A DNA stretch of 64,000 nt from Flavobacteriaceae bacterium UBA5534 (lineage in GTDB: Bacteria; Bacteroidota; Bacteroidia; Flavobacteriales; Flavobacteriaceae): positions 109,676 through 173,675 of the forward strand of contig DINS01000035.1 in assembly GCA_002426015.1 (NCBI GenBank). The letters run 5' to 3'. Positions within the stretch are counted from its first letter, which is position 1, and every line of letters begins with the position of its first letter. Both the position numbers and the translations under genes were made by a program. Shown here in pieces: positions 62,135 through 64,000 of the stretch. The notes under the pieces were generated by a model. It was not told where the DNA came from. It did no database searches and saw nothing but the letters and a program-made list of their open reading frames with translations.

Positions 62135-62715
62135 TGAAAACAGTAATTATTGATTATGGTGCAGGTAATATAAAGAGTATTCAATTTGCATTGAAGAGAT
62201 TAGGCTTTGATGCGGTTTTATCTAATAATCCAACAGAAATTTTTTTAGCTGACAAAGTTATTTTCCCTGGGGTTGGCGAGGCAAGTAGTGCAATGAATAT
62301 GTTACGAGCCAGTCAGCTTGATGCTTTGATCCCCAACCTAAAGCAACCAGTTTTGGGTATTTGTTTGGGCATGCAATTGATGTGTAACTCTACAGAAGAG
62401 GGTAACACTAAAGGATTAGGGATTTTTGATGTCAATGTAAAACGGTTTTCAAATGATGTCAAAGTCCCTCAAATGGGGTGGAATACTGTAGCTAATTTGA
62501 AATCAACACTTTTTCATGGTATAAAGGACGACGAATACATGTACCTTGTACACAGTTACTATGCAGAATTATGCATAGATACTATTTCTGAAACCGAATA
62601 TGGATTGATTTTCAGTTCTGCACTACAAAAAGGGAACTTTTATGCAGTTCAATTTCATCCGGAAAAGAGCAGTATGGCAGGAGAACAATTATTAAAAAAC
62701 TTTTTAGAATTATAA
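62134..62715 (+). CDS. hisH: imidazole glycerol phosphate synthase, glutaminase subunit
   Basis: The 193-residue class I glutamine amidotransferase provides ammonia to HisF. It has [20 protein letters not shown], the oxyanion and nucleophile region [10 protein letters not shown] (Cys about 76), and the His-Glu pair in [14 protein letters not shown]. It begins by overlapping hisB and is followed by hisA after one base. Confidence 0.96.
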   Translation: MKTVIIDYGAGNIKSIQFALKRLGFDAVLSNNPTEIFLADKVIFPGVGEASSAMNMLRASQLDALIPNLKQPVLGICLGMQLMCNSTEEGNTKGLGIFDVNVKRFSNDVKVPQMGWNTVANLKSTLFHGIKDDEYMYLVHSYYAELCIDTISETEYGLIFSSALQKGNFYAVQFHPEKSSMAGEQLLKNFLEL

Positions 62716-62716
62716 T

Positions 62717-63448
62717 ATGAGAATTATTCCAGCAATAGATATCATCGATGGAAAATGTGTTAGGCTGACCAAAGGTGACTATGATACCAAAAAAATATAC
62801 AACGAAAACCCATTGGAAGTCGCCAAGCAGTTTGAAGCTGCAGGAATTGAGTATCTGCATTTAGTAGATTTAGATGGAGCCAAAGCAAAACACATTGTCA
62901 ATTACAAGATTTTAGAATTGATTGCTTCAAAAACCAGTTTGAAAATCGATTTTGGAGGTGGACTCAAAACAAATGAAGATTTGTATATAGCGTTCAATTC
63001 TGGTGCACGACAAATCACAGGAGGAAGTATCGCAGTGAATGACACAAAGACTTTTGATAGTTGGGTGTCTAAATATGGAGCTGCAAAAATCATTCTGGGA
63101 GCCGATTGCAAAGAAGGCAAAATTGCAATCAGTGGTTGGCAAAAAGGAAGTAATTTAAAGGTCATTCCATTTATTGAAGATTACCAAAAAAAAGGAATCC
63201 AGTATGTGATTTGTACTGATATTTCAAAAGACGGAATGTTAGAAGGCCCTTCATTTGATTTATACAAAAACATTATCGACACATGTTCAAAGAGTGATGG
63301 CCAATCCATAAAATTGATTGCATCAGGAGGTGTTTCTTCAATCGATGACCTTCATACATTGAAAGATTTAGGGTGCGAAGGAGTAATTATAGGTAAAGCA
63401 CTCTATGAGAACAAAATTAGTTTAAAAGATTTAGAACGCCATTTATAA
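62717..63448 (+). CDS. hisA: phosphoribosylformimino-5-aminoimidazole carboxamide ribotide isomerase
   Basis: The 243-residue (beta-alpha)8 barrel enzyme opens the ribose ring of ProFAR. Signature segments are [20 protein letters not shown] (catalytic Asp in PAIDI), [41 protein letters not shown] (second catalytic Asp) and [15 protein letters not shown]. It belongs to the his operon and shares its fold with HisF. It starts one base after hisH. Confidence 0.96.
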   Translation: MRIIPAIDIIDGKCVRLTKGDYDTKKIYNENPLEVAKQFEAAGIEYLHLVDLDGAKAKHIVNYKILELIASKTSLKIDFGGGLKTNEDLYIAFNSGARQITGGSIAVNDTKTFDSWVSKYGAAKIILGADCKEGKIAISGWQKGSNLKVIPFIEDYQKKGIQYVICTDISKDGMLEGPSFDLYKNIIDTCSKSDGQSIKLIASGGVSSIDDLHTLKDLGCEGVIIGKALYENKISLKDLERHL

Positions 63449-63450
63449 TT

Positions 63451-64000
63451 ATGCTTACAAAACGAATCATCCCTTGTTTGGATATTAAAAACGGACGTAC
63501 CGTAAAAGGCGTCAATTTTATCAATTTGCGTGATGCAGGAGATCCTGTTGAATTGGCAAAGCAGTATGCCGAAAAAGGTGCAGATGAATTGGTGTTTCTC
63601 GATATTTCCGCAACTTTGGAAGGACGAAAAACAATATTGAATATGGTCTTAAAAGTTGCCGAGCAAGTCAATATTCCGTTTACAGTTGGTGGTGGAATTT
63701 CGTCGGTTGAAGACGTCGATTTGCTTTTAAAAAATGGTGCGGACAAAGTGTCCATCAATTCATCAGCCATCAAACGTCCAGAGTTGATAAATGAATTATC
63801 GAGCAAATTCGGAAACCAATGTATTGTTGTTGCTATTGATGCCAAACAAATTGAAGGCCAATGGAAAGTACATTTGGCAGGTGGAAGTATCCCAACGGAT
63901 TTGGATTTATTTGAATGGGCAAAAGAAGTAGAAGAAAGAGGAGCAGGCGAGATTTTATTCACGTCCATGAATAATGATGGTACAAAAGAAGGGTTTGCGA
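63451..64000 (+). CDS. hisF: imidazole glycerol phosphate synthase cyclase subunit, 3' end outside window
   Basis: The ATG at 63451 opens a frame that continues to the window end (about 183 codons seen; the family is about 250). It has [20 protein letters not shown] (catalytic Asp in CLDI), [36 protein letters not shown] and VDLL-type barrel strands. With HisH it forms IGP and AICAR. It follows hisA by two bases. Truncated by the window, not by mutation. Confidence 0.95.
   Translation, partial: MLTKRIIPCLDIKNGRTVKGVNFINLRDAGDPVELAKQYAEKGADELVFLDISATLEGRKTILNMVLKVAEQVNIPFTVGGGISSVEDVDLLLKNGADKVSINSSAIKRPELINELSSKFGNQCIVVAIDAKQIEGQWKVHLAGGSIPTDLDLFEWAKEVEERGAGEILFTSMNNDGTKEGFA

Noticed and set aside
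63451..64000. hisF could be a truncated gene.
   Set aside because: It is intact as far as seen and ends only because the window ends.

Overview
The window looks like chromosome of a member of the Flavobacteriaceae (Bacteroidota). The evidence is low G+C DNA, -7 boxes of the Bacteroidota type (TAnnTTTG), a fused lpxC-fabZ gene, a PorX-type regulator, and a secreted protein with a type IX secretion (T9SS) C-terminal sorting domain. The genus cannot be fixed from the sequence alone. No tRNA, rRNA, CRISPR array, prophage or insertion sequence was seen.

Layout. (1) 1-8.9 kb holds housekeeping genes: the 3' end of a topoisomerase IV/gyrase A gene, a VOC protein, TerC, a lipoprotein, an XRE regulator divergent from an M14 peptidase gene, an Lrp regulator, DinB, aroB and proline dehydrogenase. 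(2) 8.9-38.1 kb is a cell-surface/exopolysaccharide locus of about 29 kb. Apart from one GNAT gene at its far edge, all of it is on the minus strand. It encodes export and chain-length machinery (Wza, Wzc), a polymerase/ligase, a MurJ/Wzx-like flippase, two initiating sugar transferases, seven glycosyltransferases, a sugar dehydratase and aminotransferase, two asparagine-synthase-like amidotransferases and an ATP-grasp enzyme. It also carries a tight five-gene block: FemAB-like, two divergent PLP enzymes, a degenerate aldo/keto reductase and an Fe(II)/2-oxoglutarate dioxygenase. (3) 38.4-41.7 kb is a divergent 1085-residue T9SS cargo protein with eight repeats of about 70 residues; parts of its DNA are almost perfectly duplicated. 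(4) 41.7-46.3 kb carries alanine dehydrogenase, small membrane or secreted proteins, tsaE and porX. (5) 46.3-57.5 kb carries an HD phosphohydrolase, the lipid A genes (lpxD, lpxC-fabZ, lpxA), efp, a second lpxD-like gene, sucD, fabG, a VWA membrane protein and a prohibitin-like protein. (6) 57.6-64 kb is the histidine operon hisGDCBHAF. It is preceded by a leader peptide with six consecutive His codons and a terminator/antiterminator pair readable in the sequence. hisF is cut by the window end.

How the parts fit. The polysaccharide locus contains what a Wzx/Wzy-type pathway needs: precursor sugars, initiation on a lipid carrier, sequential glycosyl transfer, amide/acyl/amino decoration, flipping, polymerisation and export. 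The divergent T9SS protein and the nearby porX suggest a surface-directed region, but a direct functional link is only inferred. The most notable signals are the His attenuator, the five-gene modification block with the two amidotransferases, the duplicated GT4/sugar-transferase modules, the operator-like repeats around the XRE gene, and the recombinogenic repeats in the T9SS protein.
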